A DNA stretch of 64,000 nucleotides, taken from Bradyrhizobium sp. SSBR45G (GTDB lineage: Bacteria > Pseudomonadota > Alphaproteobacteria > Rhizobiales > Xanthobacteraceae). This document shows, piece after piece, positions 6,334 through 16,914 of the stretch. The stretch lies in the NCBI RefSeq assembly GCF_030159255.1, contig NZ_BSCT01000019.1, positions 62,001 to 126,000 on the forward strand, given 5' to 3'. The notes under the pieces were generated by a model. The model made no database searches. It saw only the letters and a list, made by a program, of their open reading frames with translations, and had not been told where the DNA came from. Made by a program: the position numbers and the translations under genes. Each line of letters starts with the position of its first letter. The first letter of the stretch is position 1.

Positions 6334-8478
6334 ATGTCTGACGCCGCCATTCCCAACGCCAAGGCCACGATCCGCGAAGTGCTCGATCGGGTGAAGGCCG
6401 ACAAGCGCACCAGCCTCACCGCCCCCGAGGGCAAGGTGGTCTGCGACGCCTACGGCATTCCTGTTCCGAAGGAGGGATTGGCCAAATCCGCCGCCGAGGC
6501 AGCCAAGCTGGCCGGCGACATGGGTTTTCCGGTCGTCATGAAGATCGTATCGCCCGACATTCTGCATAAGACCGAGGCCGGCGGCGTCATCGTCGGCGTC
6601 AAGACGGCCGACGACGCGCAGAAGGCCTACGAGACCATTCTCGCGAATGCGAAGAAGTATAAGGCCGACGCCAAGATCGAAGGCATCCAGGTGCAGCAGA
6701 TGCTGACCGGCGGGACCGAGGTGATCGTCGGCTCGATCACCGACGGCTCGTTCGGCAAGCTGGTGGCCTTCGGCCTCGGCGGCGTGCTGGTCGAGGTGCT
6801 GAAGGATGTGACATTCCGCCTCGCCCCCGCCACCAAGGACGACGCCCTGTCGATGCTCGACGGCATCCAGGCGCATGAGATGCTGAAGGGCGTGCGCGGT
6901 GGCGATGCGGTCAGCCGCGAGGCGCTGTCCGACGTCATCGTCAAGGTGTCGCAGCTGGTCAGCGATTTCCCCGAGATCGTCGAGCTCGACCTCAACCCGG
7001 TGTTCGCCACCAAGAACGGCGCGATCGCCGCCGACGTGCGCATCGTCGTCGATTTCGACTACAAGCCGCGTCCGGCGCCGCGCTCGAACGAAGAAATCGT
7101 CACCGCGATGAACCGCATCATGAAGCCCCGGGCGGTCGCCGTGATCGGCGCCTCGGCCGAGGACGGCAAGATCGGCAACTCCGTGATGAAGAACCTGATC
7201 AACGGCGGCTACAAGGGCGAGATCTATCCGATCCACCCGAAGGCCTCCGAGATCCTCGGCTACAAGGCCTATAAGAGCGTCAAGGACGTCGCCGGCGTGA
7301 TCGACACCGCCGTGTTCGCAATCCCCGCCAAGTTCGTCGCTGGCGCTCTGACCGAGTGCGGCGAGAAGCAGATCCCCGGCGCGGTGCTGATTCCGTCGGG
7401 CTTTGCCGAAGCCAATGAGCCCGAGCTGCAGGCCGAGATCGTCGAGATCGGCAAGAAGTACAACGTCCGCCTGATGGGGCCGAACATCTACGGCTTCTAC
7501 TACACGCCGGCCAATCTCTGCGCCACGTTCTGCACCGCCTATGACGTCAAGGGCCAGGCGGCGCTGTCGTCGCAGTCGGGCGGCATCGGCATGGCGATCA
7601 TCGGCTTCTCGCGCTCGGCCAAGATGGGCGTCTCCGCGATCGTCGGCCTCGGCAACAAGTCCGACATCGACGAGGACGATCTGCTCGCCTTCTTCGAGCA
7701 GGACCCCAACACCAACCTGATCGCGCAGCACTGCGAGGACCTCAAGGACGGCCGTGCCTTCGCGGAAGCCGCCAAGCGCGTTTCCAAGAAGAAGCCGGTC
7801 ATCGTGCTCAAGGCCGGTCGCACCTCGGCCGGCGCCAAGGCCGCCTCGTCGCACACCGGCGCGCTCGCCGGCAACGACAAGATCTATGAGGACGTGCTGA
7901 AGCAGTCCGGCGTGATCCGCGCCCGCAGCTTGCGCCAGCTGCTCGAGTTCGCCCGCGGCGTGCCGGTGCTGCCGACGCCGAAGGGTGAGAACGTCCTCAT
8001 CATCACCGGTGCCGGTGGATCGGGCGTGCTGCTGTCCGACGCGGTGGTCGACAATGGCCTGTCGCTGATGGCGATGCCGGCGGATCTGGATGCCGCGTTC
8101 CGCAAGTTCATCCCGCCGTTCGGTGCCGCCGGCAATCCGGTCGACATCACCGGTGGCGAGCCGCCGATCACCTATGTGAACACGGTCAAGCTCGGCCTGT
8201 CGGACGAGCGCATCCACGCGCTGATCCTCGGCTACTGGCACACGATCGTGACCCCGCCGATGGTGTTCGCGCGCAACATGGTCGAGGTGAAGAAGGAGAT
8301 GGAGGCCAAGGGCTTCGTCAAGCCGATCGTCGCCTCGCTCGCCGGCGACGTCGAGGTCGAGGAAGCGGCTGAATATCTCTACCAGAATGGCATCCCGGCC
8401 TATGCCTACTCGACCGAACTGCCGGTCGAGGTGCTCGGCGCCAAGTACAAGTGGGCGCGCGGCGCGGGCCTGCTCTGA
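6334..8478 (+). CDS. NDP-forming acyl-CoA synthetase (fused, ATP-grasp first)
   Basis: A 714-residue fusion of the two halves of an ADP-forming acyl-CoA synthetase. Residues about 10-240 are an ATP-grasp domain (AYGIPVPKEGLAKS, GFPVVMKIVSPDILHKTEAG, VGSITDGSFGKLVAFGLGGV). Residues about 265-395 form a CoA-binding Rossmann domain (RAVAVIGASAEDGKIGNSVM). The rest is a succinyl-CoA ligase-like domain with the SSHTGALAG motif that holds the phosphorylated histidine in this family. An AGGAGG ribosome site supports the ATG at 6334; the frame stays open far upstream but that part is antisense to gntR. Its divergent, operator-sharing position points to activation of oxalate, formate or a related C2 acid with CoA. 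The substrate is an inference; acetate or another short acid is equally possible. Confidence 0.85.
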   Translation: MSDAAIPNAKATIREVLDRVKADKRTSLTAPEGKVVCDAYGIPVPKEGLAKSAAEAAKLAGDMGFPVVMKIVSPDILHKTEAGGVIVGVKTADDAQKAYETILANAKKYKADAKIEGIQVQQMLTGGTEVIVGSITDGSFGKLVAFGLGGVLVEVLKDVTFRLAPATKDDALSMLDGIQAHEMLKGVRGGDAVSREALSDVIVKVSQLVSDFPEIVELDLNPVFATKNGAIAADVRIVVDFDYKPRPAPRSNEEIVTAMNRIMKPRAVAVIGASAEDGKIGNSVMKNLINGGYKGEIYPIHPKASEILGYKAYKSVKDVAGVIDTAVFAIPAKFVAGALTECGEKQIPGAVLIPSGFAEANEPELQAEIVEIGKKYNVRLMGPNIYGFYYTPANLCATFCTAYDVKGQAALSSQSGGIGMAIIGFSRSAKMGVSAIVGLGNKSDIDEDDLLAFFEQDPNTNLIAQHCEDLKDGRAFAEAAKRVSKKKPVIVLKAGRTSAGAKAASSHTGALAGNDKIYEDVLKQSGVIRARSLRQLLEFARGVPVLPTPKGENVLIITGAGGSGVLLSDAVVDNGLSLMAMPADLDAAFRKFIPPFGAAGNPVDITGGEPPITYVNTVKLGLSDERIHALILGYWHTIVTPPMVFARNMVEVKKEMEAKGFVKPIVASLAGDVEVEEAAEYLYQNGIPAYAYSTELPVEVLGAKYKWARGAGLL

Positions 8479-8495
8479 GCTCAATTGACGCAAAT

Positions 8496-8528
8496 GCCGC
8501 CTCGGCCCTGGCCGGGGCGGCCCTTTCT
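8496..8528 (+). terminator. Terminator after the acyl-CoA synthetase
   Basis: A GCCGCCTCGGCC arm (8496-8507) pairs with 8510-8521 around a 2-base gap, giving an 11-12 bp GC stem, followed by CCTTTCTTT. It starts 17 bases after the stop codon. Confidence 0.65.
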
Positions 8529-8605
8529 TTGGTAGCGTACACGAAAGCAAGATCCGTCCGTCCTGCAACGGCGCCGCCTTCGATGGCCGCGCAAAGAGGC
8601 GCCAC

Positions 8606-9451
8606 GTGATCCGTCGCAAGACGATTGAGCCACGCGCAGATGCCGCGGCCGAGCCCCGCGACGGCGGCGTTCAATCCGTCGGCCGTGCGCTGCAGATCCT
8701 GGAAATTCTCGCCGAGGACGATGAAGGCTATCGCCTCAGCGATCTGGCCGTGCGCGCTGGCTTGTCGACCTCCACCGTCCATCGCCTGCTGACGACCTTG
8801 GAAAAGCGCCGCTTCGTCCAGTTCGACCGCATGGAGTCGAAATGGCACGTCGGCGCCCAGAGCTTTGCCGTCGGCGCGACCTTCACCCGCCGGCGCAATT
8901 TCGTGGCGCTGGCGATTCCCTATCTGCGACGCCTGCGCGACCAGTCGCGCGAGACCGCCAATCTCGCCGTCGTCGACGACGAATCCCTGATGGTGCTGAT
9001 GCGGCTGGAGAGCCGCGAGATCATGCGCTCGCTGACCAAGGTCGGTGGCCGCCTGTCGATGGTCACCTCCGGCATGGGCAAGGCGGTGCTCGCGACCTAT
9101 TCCGACGACGACGTCAACGGCATCATCCACCGCCAGGGCATGCCGCGCCTGACCGAGAAGTCCATCATCCGCGCCGGCGACCTGTTCCGCGAACTCGAGA
9201 CCATCCGCCGCCAGGGCTACGCCGTCGACGATGAGGAAGCCCGCCTCGGCCTGCGCTGCATCGCCGCCGTCGTCCACGATTCCTGCCGCGAGCCGGTGGC
9301 GGCGATTTCGGTGTCGGGCCTGGCGAGCCGGCTGACCGAGGAGCGGGTGCCGGTGGTCGGCGGCATGGTGCGGGACATCGCGGCGGAGCTGACGGCGGCG
9401 TTGGGTGGGGCGGGGCTCGTGGCCGGATCTGGGAATCGGCTGGCAGATTGA
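8606..9451 (+). CDS. IclR-family transcriptional regulator
   Basis: A 281-residue protein. Residues about 20-85 are the IclR winged helix (GVQSVGRALQILEILAEDDE, then LSDLAVRAGLSTSTVHRLLT). Residues about 95-270 are the GAF-like effector domain ending with the characteristic AISVSGLASRLTEERVP. The GTG start follows AGAGG. The gene lies 126 bases after the acyl-CoA synthetase terminator and points toward adenine deaminase, gcl and hyi. In enterobacteria the IclR member AllR controls gcl-hyi in response to glyoxylate and allantoin, so a similar role is plausible but only inferred from context. Control of the oxalate genes is an alternative. Confidence 0.85.
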   Translation: MIRRKTIEPRADAAAEPRDGGVQSVGRALQILEILAEDDEGYRLSDLAVRAGLSTSTVHRLLTTLEKRRFVQFDRMESKWHVGAQSFAVGATFTRRRNFVALAIPYLRRLRDQSRETANLAVVDDESLMVLMRLESREIMRSLTKVGGRLSMVTSGMGKAVLATYSDDDVNGIIHRQGMPRLTEKSIIRAGDLFRELETIRRQGYAVDDEEARLGLRCIAAVVHDSCREPVAAISVSGLASRLTEERVPVVGGMVRDIAAELTAALGGAGLVAGSGNRLAD

Positions 9452-9650
9452 TAGGACGCGCAGAACGACTGCGGGGCCGTGAGGCGCACATGCTTCGTTA
9501 ATTTTCGCCGCGATCTCATTCGGTCGCTCGACGATCAGGCGCGGGTCCCGATCAGTCTCTTAAGCGTTTTGTGATGATGTTTTCCGGCTGGATCAGCCCG
9601 TCGAAACAAGGGGATTTCCGGCACTGATGAGTGGCCACGGGAGAGGGACA

Positions 9651-10280
9651 ATGACGGTGCGCGTCGCCTTTGATGAAGACGAGTGTCAATTGATCGCGCG
9701 TCTGGCCTGCGCTGATATCTCATCGGTCGAAGAAGTCGAGAAGACCTTCATTGATCTCAATATTGCGCTGAGCAAAATTGACGAAAATCTGGGCAATTCT
9801 GATATCTGCTTCTTTCTCGTCGAGCTCAAGGCCAAGGGCGTGCGGCCGGGGTATGGTGCGTTCGATCCATACGAGGGCGCGAATTCGTTGGGCGCGGGCA
9901 ATCCCTGGAAGGTGTTTTGTCCACCGTTTTGGACGAAAGCCTGCTCCCTTCCTCATCTGCGTCAGCGTGCGAAGGACTACATGCGTCGTGTCGAGCACAC
10001 ATTGAAGCTTGCCGCGACGCATTCCCGCTCGACCGACAGTCTTTGGGAAGATGACGAAACTCAATTTGGTCAGCCGCTCGCCACTCATCTGGCGCTTCTT
10101 GATATCGAGTTTGTCCCTGATCTGGTCCGGCTGCTGCCGATGTGGGATCCGGGCCACGACGTCCATATCCAAGGGGCGATCTCTGAGATTGTCGAGAAGC
10201 ACGGCGTGCGGGCGGAAACCGAGGCTCTGCTGACGACCTTTACGGAGTGGAGCGGGTCGGACGAGCTGATCACGTCATGA
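9651..10280 (+). CDS. Orphan acidic cytoplasmic protein of unknown function
   Basis: A 209-residue protein with no signal peptide or membrane segment. It is acidic and has visibly less GC-biased codons than its neighbours (for example the stretch around 9715-9800), suggesting acquisition. Sequence landmarks are GYGAFDPYEGANSLGAG, a WKVFCPPFW aromatic patch and a C-terminal helix pair ending FTEWSGSDELITS. The ATG at 9651 is preferred because GGGAGAGGGA precedes it; an upstream ATG at 9627 is possible. I do not recognise the family. Small acidic orphans of this kind are sometimes immunity proteins of contact toxins, but no toxin gene is next to it. Confidence 0.6.
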   Translation: MTVRVAFDEDECQLIARLACADISSVEEVEKTFIDLNIALSKIDENLGNSDICFFLVELKAKGVRPGYGAFDPYEGANSLGAGNPWKVFCPPFWTKACSLPHLRQRAKDYMRRVEHTLKLAATHSRSTDSLWEDDETQFGQPLATHLALLDIEFVPDLVRLLPMWDPGHDVHIQGAISEIVEKHGVRAETEALLTTFTEWSGSDELITS

Positions 10281-10549
10281 AACGCGGAATGGGCAGGGTG
10301 GGCAAAGCGGCCGCCGCAGGCGGCAGCGTGCCCATCGCCCGTCCACGAATTCCACCGCTAGTCGTTCATGCGAATCCAGCGGCTTGAACCGCACGGCGGA
10401 CATCGGCTGTGAGGTGCAGAGGCGATCCAGATGAAGCGGCCCCGCTGCTCAAGGCGTGAGCAGGTGGTTGGCCGTATTTGGGCTTGCCGGGGCGGCGGCG
10501 TCGCGCAACGATCGCTCAGGAATAGGCCAACACGTTCAGCGAGCCTGCC

Positions 10550-12352
10550 ATGTTCAAACTCACCCGCTTCTCCGTCGCCCCCCTGCATACGATGACGCGG
10601 CGACTAGCCGACGTTGCCTCGGGACGCGCCGCGCCTGACCTCGTCATCACCGGGGCGAGGGTTCTCTCGACCTATTCGGAGCGCATCCTGCCGAACCGCG
10701 AGCTCTGGATCACGGGCGGCCGGGTCGCGGCGGTGAAGCCGGCTGGTGCGCACAAGGCGATCCCGAGCGGGTTCGCGATCTACGACGCGGCCGGCGGCAT
10801 CATTGCGCCGGGGCTGGTCGACCCTCACATCCACATCGAATCCTCGATGGTGACGGCCTGCGCCTATGCGGAGGCCGCGCTGCTCAACGGCACCACGACG
10901 ATCTTCTGCGACAGCCACGAGATCGGCAACGTCATGGACGTCGCCGGCGTCGAGGCGATGCTGGAGGACGCGCGGCAGGCGCCGCTGTCGATCTTCCTCA
11001 CGGTGCCCTCGACCGTGCCGGCGACATCCGCCGCGCTGGAGACCGCGGGCGGCGACCTCACGCCGGACAAGATTGCCGGCCTGTTCGACCGCTGGCCCGA
11101 GGCGGTGGCGCTCGGCGAGAAGATGGATTTCGTGCCGGTCTGCATGGGCGACGAGCGCAGCCATGCGATCCTCGCCGCCGCCCTGCAGCGCGGGCGGCCG
11201 GTGTCGGGCCACGTCTACGGCCGCGATTTCGTCGCCGCCTATGCCGCGAGCGGCGTCACCGACACCCATGAGGCGATCGACCGCGACATCGCCGACGATT
11301 TGCTCGATGCCGGCGTCTGGATCTTCCTGCGCGGCGGTCCGCCGACGACGCCGTGGCACAGCCTGCCGCAGGCAATCCGCACCATCACCGAGCTCGGCGC
11401 CTCGCACAAGCGCACGGCCGTCTGTACCGACGATCGCGACGCCGACGATCTCATGCTGTTCGGTCTCGACTGGGTCGTGCGCGAGGCCGTGAAGGCTGGG
11501 ATGTCGCCGGAGCAGGCGTGGTCGATGGGCTCGCTGCACGGCGCGACGCGCTTTGCGATGGACGGCGAGATCGGCGGCCTCGGCGGCGGCCGCCGCGCCG
11601 ACCTGGTGCTGCTCGACGACGGCCTGAAGCCGCAATCGACCTGGTATGGCGGCGAGCTCGTCGTCGACAAGGGCAAGATCACGCCGCGTCTCGATCAGGC
11701 GCTGTCGCAGCGCTATCAATATCCGAAGGCGGCCTATGCCACGGTCAAGCTGCCGGCGCAGGTCAAGCTGACGCCCGAGTTGCCGACCAAGGCCTGCACG
11801 GTGAATGCGATCAAGACGGCGCTGCCGGGCATCACGCTGATCCACGACAAGGTCGCGATCGAGCCGGCCCACGACTGGGCGACGCTGTTCGCGCGCCACG
11901 GGCTCTGTTTCGTGTCGGTGATCGAACGTCACGGCAAATCGGCCGGCAACGTCGCGCATGGGCTGCTGAAGGACTTCGGCTTGAAGCGCGGCGCGGTCGC
12001 CTCCAGCGTCGGCCATGACAGCCACAACATCATCGTCGCCGGCACCAACGAGGCGGACATGCAGGCGGCCGTCGCCGCGATCGGCGCGCAGCAGGGCGGC
12101 GTCTGCGTCGTGGCCGACGGGAAGGTGAGGGCGATGGTTCCGCTGCCGATCGCCGGCCTGCTGTCGGACAAGCGCGTCACCGAAGTCGCCGATGAGGTCA
12201 AGCTTTTGAAGACCGAATGGGTCGAGGCGGGCTGCACCATTCCCTACATGGGCTTCAATCTGATTCCCCTATCGGTCATTCCGGAAATTCGTATCACCGA
12301 CAAGGGCCTCGTGCTGGTGCCGCAGATGGAGCTCGCGCCGCTGTTCGAATAG
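10550..12352 (+). CDS. ade: Adenine deaminase
   Basis: A 600-residue amidohydrolase converting adenine to hypoxanthine and ammonia. The N-terminal metal site is GLVDPHIHIESSM, followed by the bridging region FCDSHEIGNVMDVAG. The C-terminal Ade domain shows SSVGHDSHNIIVAGTNEADM and GCTIPYMGFNLIPLSVIPEI, which are specific to bacterial adenine deaminases rather than adenosine deaminases. The length fits the 560-600 residue range. It stands between the IclR regulator and the glyoxylate genes, consistent with a purine salvage or catabolism theme, but it has its own gap of 268 bases upstream and probably its own promoter. Confidence 0.92.
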   Translation: MFKLTRFSVAPLHTMTRRLADVASGRAAPDLVITGARVLSTYSERILPNRELWITGGRVAAVKPAGAHKAIPSGFAIYDAAGGIIAPGLVDPHIHIESSMVTACAYAEAALLNGTTTIFCDSHEIGNVMDVAGVEAMLEDARQAPLSIFLTVPSTVPATSAALETAGGDLTPDKIAGLFDRWPEAVALGEKMDFVPVCMGDERSHAILAAALQRGRPVSGHVYGRDFVAAYAASGVTDTHEAIDRDIADDLLDAGVWIFLRGGPPTTPWHSLPQAIRTITELGASHKRTAVCTDDRDADDLMLFGLDWVVREAVKAGMSPEQAWSMGSLHGATRFAMDGEIGGLGGGRRADLVLLDDGLKPQSTWYGGELVVDKGKITPRLDQALSQRYQYPKAAYATVKLPAQVKLTPELPTKACTVNAIKTALPGITLIHDKVAIEPAHDWATLFARHGLCFVSVIERHGKSAGNVAHGLLKDFGLKRGAVASSVGHDSHNIIVAGTNEADMQAAVAAIGAQQGGVCVVADGKVRAMVPLPIAGLLSDKRVTEVADEVKLLKTEWVEAGCTIPYMGFNLIPLSVIPEIRITDKGLVLVPQMELAPLFE

Positions 12353-12372
12353 CAGGCGCAAGGCGTGAACTT

Positions 12373-12404
12373 GTTAGGACATGTCAGCTGTCGTCCGTCC
12401 TAAC
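12373..12404. promoter_or_regulatory. Inverted repeat between ade and gcl
   Basis: GTTAGGAC at 12373-12380 is repeated in inverted orientation at 12397-12404 with a 16-base spacer. It could be an operator for gcl or a weak stem behind ade. There is no T-run after it. Confidence 0.35.
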
Positions 12405-12523
12405 TAACTGAGCCATCCACTGTTTTGCTGAGCGTGCCGCATCGTGGGAAAAATCGACGAGTGAATTGAGATCGCAGCCGTCAGCAGCGAAGCTCGCGCA
12501 TCAACCATAAGGGGAAGCGCGAG

Positions 12524-14311
<1,788 letters not shown>

Positions 14312-14356
14312 CCGCAGCAACCGCCCTCAGTCGAGACCCAAGTCGAGGACCATGAC

Positions 14357-15148
14357 ATGCCGCGCTTTGCTGCCAATCTCACCATGCTCTTCAACGAGCT
14401 GCCGTTTCTAGAGCGCTTTGCCGCCGCCAAGGCGGCTGGCTTCAGCGGTGTCGAGTATCTGTTCCCGTACGACTTCGACAAGGCGGAGCTGCGCGAGCAG
14501 CTCATGCGCCACGGGCTGACGCAGGTGCTGCACAATCTCCCCGCCGGCAACTGGGCCGCGGGCGAGCGCGGCATCGCGATCCTGCCGGATCGCGTCGACG
14601 ACTTCCGCGACGGCGTCCGTCGCGCCATCGAATACGCGCGGGCGCTCGACTGCCGCCAGCTCAACTGCCTCGTCGGCATCGCACCCGACAATGCGGACCC
14701 GCGCGAGCTCAATCAGGTGCTGGTCCGCAATTTGCGTTTCGCCGCAAACGCGCTGAAGGCGCAGGGGATCAAGCTGCTGATCGAGCCCATCAACACGCTC
14801 GACATTCCCGGCTTCTTCCTCAACCGCACCGCCCAGGCGTTGCAGCTGATCGCCGAGGTCGAGTCCGACAACCTGTTCGTCCAGTACGACATCTACCACA
14901 TGCAGATCATGGAGGGCGATCTCGCCCGCACGATGCAGAAGCATCTCGCCCGCATCGCCCACATCCAGCTCGCCGACAATCCCGGCCGCCACGAGCCGGG
15001 CACCGGCGAGATCAACTACGCCTTCCTGTTCCGCCACCTCGACGCGATCGGCTATTCCGGCTGGATCGGCTGCGAGTACAAGCCGCGGACCACGACGCAG
15101 GACGGACTCAGCTGGTTGACCGACCGCACGATCGTTCCCGCGAATTGA
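14357..15148 (+). CDS. hyi: Hydroxypyruvate isomerase
   Basis: A 263-residue TIM-barrel isomerase interconverting hydroxypyruvate and tartronate semialdehyde. The N-terminus MPRFAANLTMLFNELPFLER and the two acid sites LLIEPINTLDIPGFFLN and SGWIGCEYKPRTTT match the family. The metal/catalytic glutamates are expected in these two segments. A GTCGAGGACC region precedes the ATG and the 45-base gap from gcl suggests one operon. The gene is directly followed by palindromic repeats, where glxR often sits in other bacteria. Confidence 0.93.
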   Translation: MPRFAANLTMLFNELPFLERFAAAKAAGFSGVEYLFPYDFDKAELREQLMRHGLTQVLHNLPAGNWAAGERGIAILPDRVDDFRDGVRRAIEYARALDCRQLNCLVGIAPDNADPRELNQVLVRNLRFAANALKAQGIKLLIEPINTLDIPGFFLNRTAQALQLIAEVESDNLFVQYDIYHMQIMEGDLARTMQKHLARIAHIQLADNPGRHEPGTGEINYAFLFRHLDAIGYSGWIGCEYKPRTTTQDGLSWLTDRTIVPAN

Positions 15149-15201
15149 GCTGAACCGCACCGGACGTCATATAGGCACGCAGCTCTTGCTCCGAGCACAC
15201 T

Positions 15202-15246
15202 GCGCTCCCTCTCCCCGTTCTTACGGGGAGAGGGGTGGGGTGAGGG
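15202..15246. repeat. Palindromic intergenic repeat, copy 1
   Basis: The core is an inverted pair CTCTCCCCGT / ACGGGGAGAG with a TTCTT-like loop, followed by GGGTGGGGTGAGGGG. The same element, inverted, occurs at 17763-17809. Such CTCTCCCC hairpins are dispersed in many rhizobial genomes. It lies 53 bases after the hyi stop and could also terminate that transcript. Confidence 0.75.
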
Positions 15247-15260
15247 GCCGCCGCAGGCAT

Positions 15261-15306
15261 AGACCGGGCTGAGTCCTGACATTTCAGACCGGGTTGATTC
15301 CTGACA
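15261..15306. repeat. Two 21-bp direct repeats
   Basis: AGACCGGG-Y-TGA-K-TCCTGACA occurs at 15261-15281 and again at 15286-15306, matching at 19 of 21 bases. Tandem ends of this sort may be relics of insertion sequence termini. No transposase remains nearby, so the origin is a guess. Confidence 0.6.
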
Positions 15307-15321
15307 GGCAGACCAACAGCC

Positions 15322-16296
15322 TCACGGCCAGACAGGCGTTCCCTCCAATCCTACGGTCTCTGGCAGGCCGCAGATCAGGTTCGCATTCTGCACCGCCTGA
15401 CCGGCCGCGCCCTTGCCGAGATTGTCGACCACGCCCATCGCGATTACCAGGTTGCGCGCGGGATCGGCCGCATAGCTGATGAAGGCGAGGTTCGATCCCG
15501 TCGCCCATTTGGTCTGCGGCGGCCTGTCGGTGACGCGGACGAATGCCCGCCCGGCGTAGAAGCTGCGGGCGGCGTCCAGGCACTGCTCCGTCGTGACGCG
15601 GCCGCGGCAGTAGATGGTGGCGAGGATGCCGCGGGTCATCGGCACCAGATGCGGCGTGAACACCAGGCCAGCGGCGCTGCCGCCGCTCAGCCGCTCGATC
15701 GTCGTGGCGATCTCGGGCATGTGGACATGCTGGAGCAGGCCGTAGGGCACCAGATTCTCGTTGCTCTCGGCGTAGCCGAATTTGCTGTCGCCGCCGCGGC
15801 CGGCGCCGGAGATGCCGGTCTTGACGTCGATCACGATGTTGCCGGGCTCGATCAGCCGCTCCGCCAGCAGCGGCGCCAGTGCAGTCAGCGTCGCGGCGGG
15901 GAAGCAGCCGGGATTGGCCACGCGGGTCTGCCCTTCGATCTCGGCCGGCCAGACGTCCGCCAGTCCGTACGCCCACCCCGCGACGTAGCGATGGTCGCCG
16001 CCGATGTCGACGATCTTCACGTCGCGGGGCACGCGCGCCAGCGCCGCGGCCGAGGCGCCGGTGGGCAGCGACGCGAACAGCACGTCGAGCTTCGGCAACG
16101 CCTCGGGGTCCCATTTCTCGATCACCAGCTCGGCCAGCCTCGCCGGCACACCGGGGAAGCGATCCACCAGCCGGCTTCCGGCGCTGCCTTCGCCCGCCGC
16201 GTAGACCAGCTCGAACGACGGATGGCTCGCGACCAGGCGCATCGCCTCGCCGCCGCCAAAGCCGCTGATCCCGACAATGCCGACGCGAATGCTCAT
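15322..16296 (-). CDS. argC: N-acetyl-gamma-glutamyl-phosphate reductase
   Basis: A 324-residue NADP-dependent reductase of arginine synthesis that makes N-acetylglutamate semialdehyde. The N-terminal Rossmann motif is VGIVGISGFGGGEAMRL and the catalytic cysteine lies in VANPGCFPAATLTAL. The histidine-containing dimer/catalytic region is GLLQHVHMPEI. The C-terminus NLVIAMGVVDNLGKGAAGQA is typical of ArgC. It is a lone minus-strand gene, not next to other arg genes, so it could be a paralogue with a related acyl-phosphate substrate. Confidence 0.85.
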   Translation of the reverse strand: MSIRVGIVGISGFGGGEAMRLVASHPSFELVYAAGEGSAGSRLVDRFPGVPARLAELVIEKWDPEALPKLDVLFASLPTGASAAALARVPRDVKIVDIGGDHRYVAGWAYGLADVWPAEIEGQTRVANPGCFPAATLTALAPLLAERLIEPGNIVIDVKTGISGAGRGGDSKFGYAESNENLVPYGLLQHVHMPEIATTIERLSGGSAAGLVFTPHLVPMTRGILATIYCRGRVTTEQCLDAARSFYAGRAFVRVTDRPPQTKWATGSNLAFISYAADPARNLVIAMGVVDNLGKGAAGQAVQNANLICGLPETVGLEGTPVWP

Positions 16297-16914
16297 GGGG
16301 GTGTCCGACTGCTGGAGTGAGCGAAAAAGCCTGGCGAACGCGCGCGGTCGGTGCTGCAGCTCAGGCCGCTAGCGGGCGTTCCATGCGCGACAGCCAATTG
16401 CGCAGCTCGCCGGGCAAGTCAAGCGATCCAGGCACTGCTCGCACTGCGGCCTTTCGCGCGCGATCCCATGACCGCTTGAGGTCTCTACCGGCGTACGGCT
16501 CCTCGAATGCTGGCTTCCGGTTGAACTCAATGAGCCGACATCCTCGACGCAGACCGGAAGGTCGGAGATGGGCACAAAAGCAGCCCTTAGGGCTTTGGTC
16601 GACTGCTTCCGGTTGAGATCTGAAAGCCCGCATTCGTCCCGCCCGTCCCGTTAGGGAGCAGGGCAATCGCATTAGGGCTATCGCGGCACGGACTCCTGCC
16701 TTGACGGCGTAGAAACAGGCATGCGCAACATGGCGAGCGCCACATGCGACAGCCGTGCGCTCGCGGTCGCGAGGCAATCGGCGCCACAGCTTGATGACCG
16801 GCCGGCGCTCGAGTAACCGCATAGTAGCCAGGGACTCGTCAAAAATCTCCGGCCGCATGTCGGGCTGGCCAACGTACAATCGTCCTGGGAGCTGACGACC
16901 GAGGAGGTTGCGCG
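16297..16914. other. Gene-poor gap, possible decayed sequence
   Basis: About 618 bases with no confident gene. A minus-strand open frame (16361-16879) contains FNRKPAFEEPYAGRDLKRSW, faintly like the end of a tyrosine recombinase, but the usual Arg-His-x-x-Arg box is absent and adjacent frames do not restore it. I treat it as decayed or non-coding DNA. The last 20 bases carry the GAGGAGG ribosome site of the GST pseudogene. Confidence 0.35.

Noticed and set aside
6223..8619. 798-codon minus-strand open frame across the synthetase gene
   Set aside because: Composition (Leu/Asp/Arg/His repeats) is typical of a reverse frame of a GC-rich gene; the plus-strand frame is a clear enzyme.
16361..16879. 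Minus-strand frame with a faint recombinase-like string
   Set aside because: No catalytic box, no ribosome site, neighbouring frames do not complete it.
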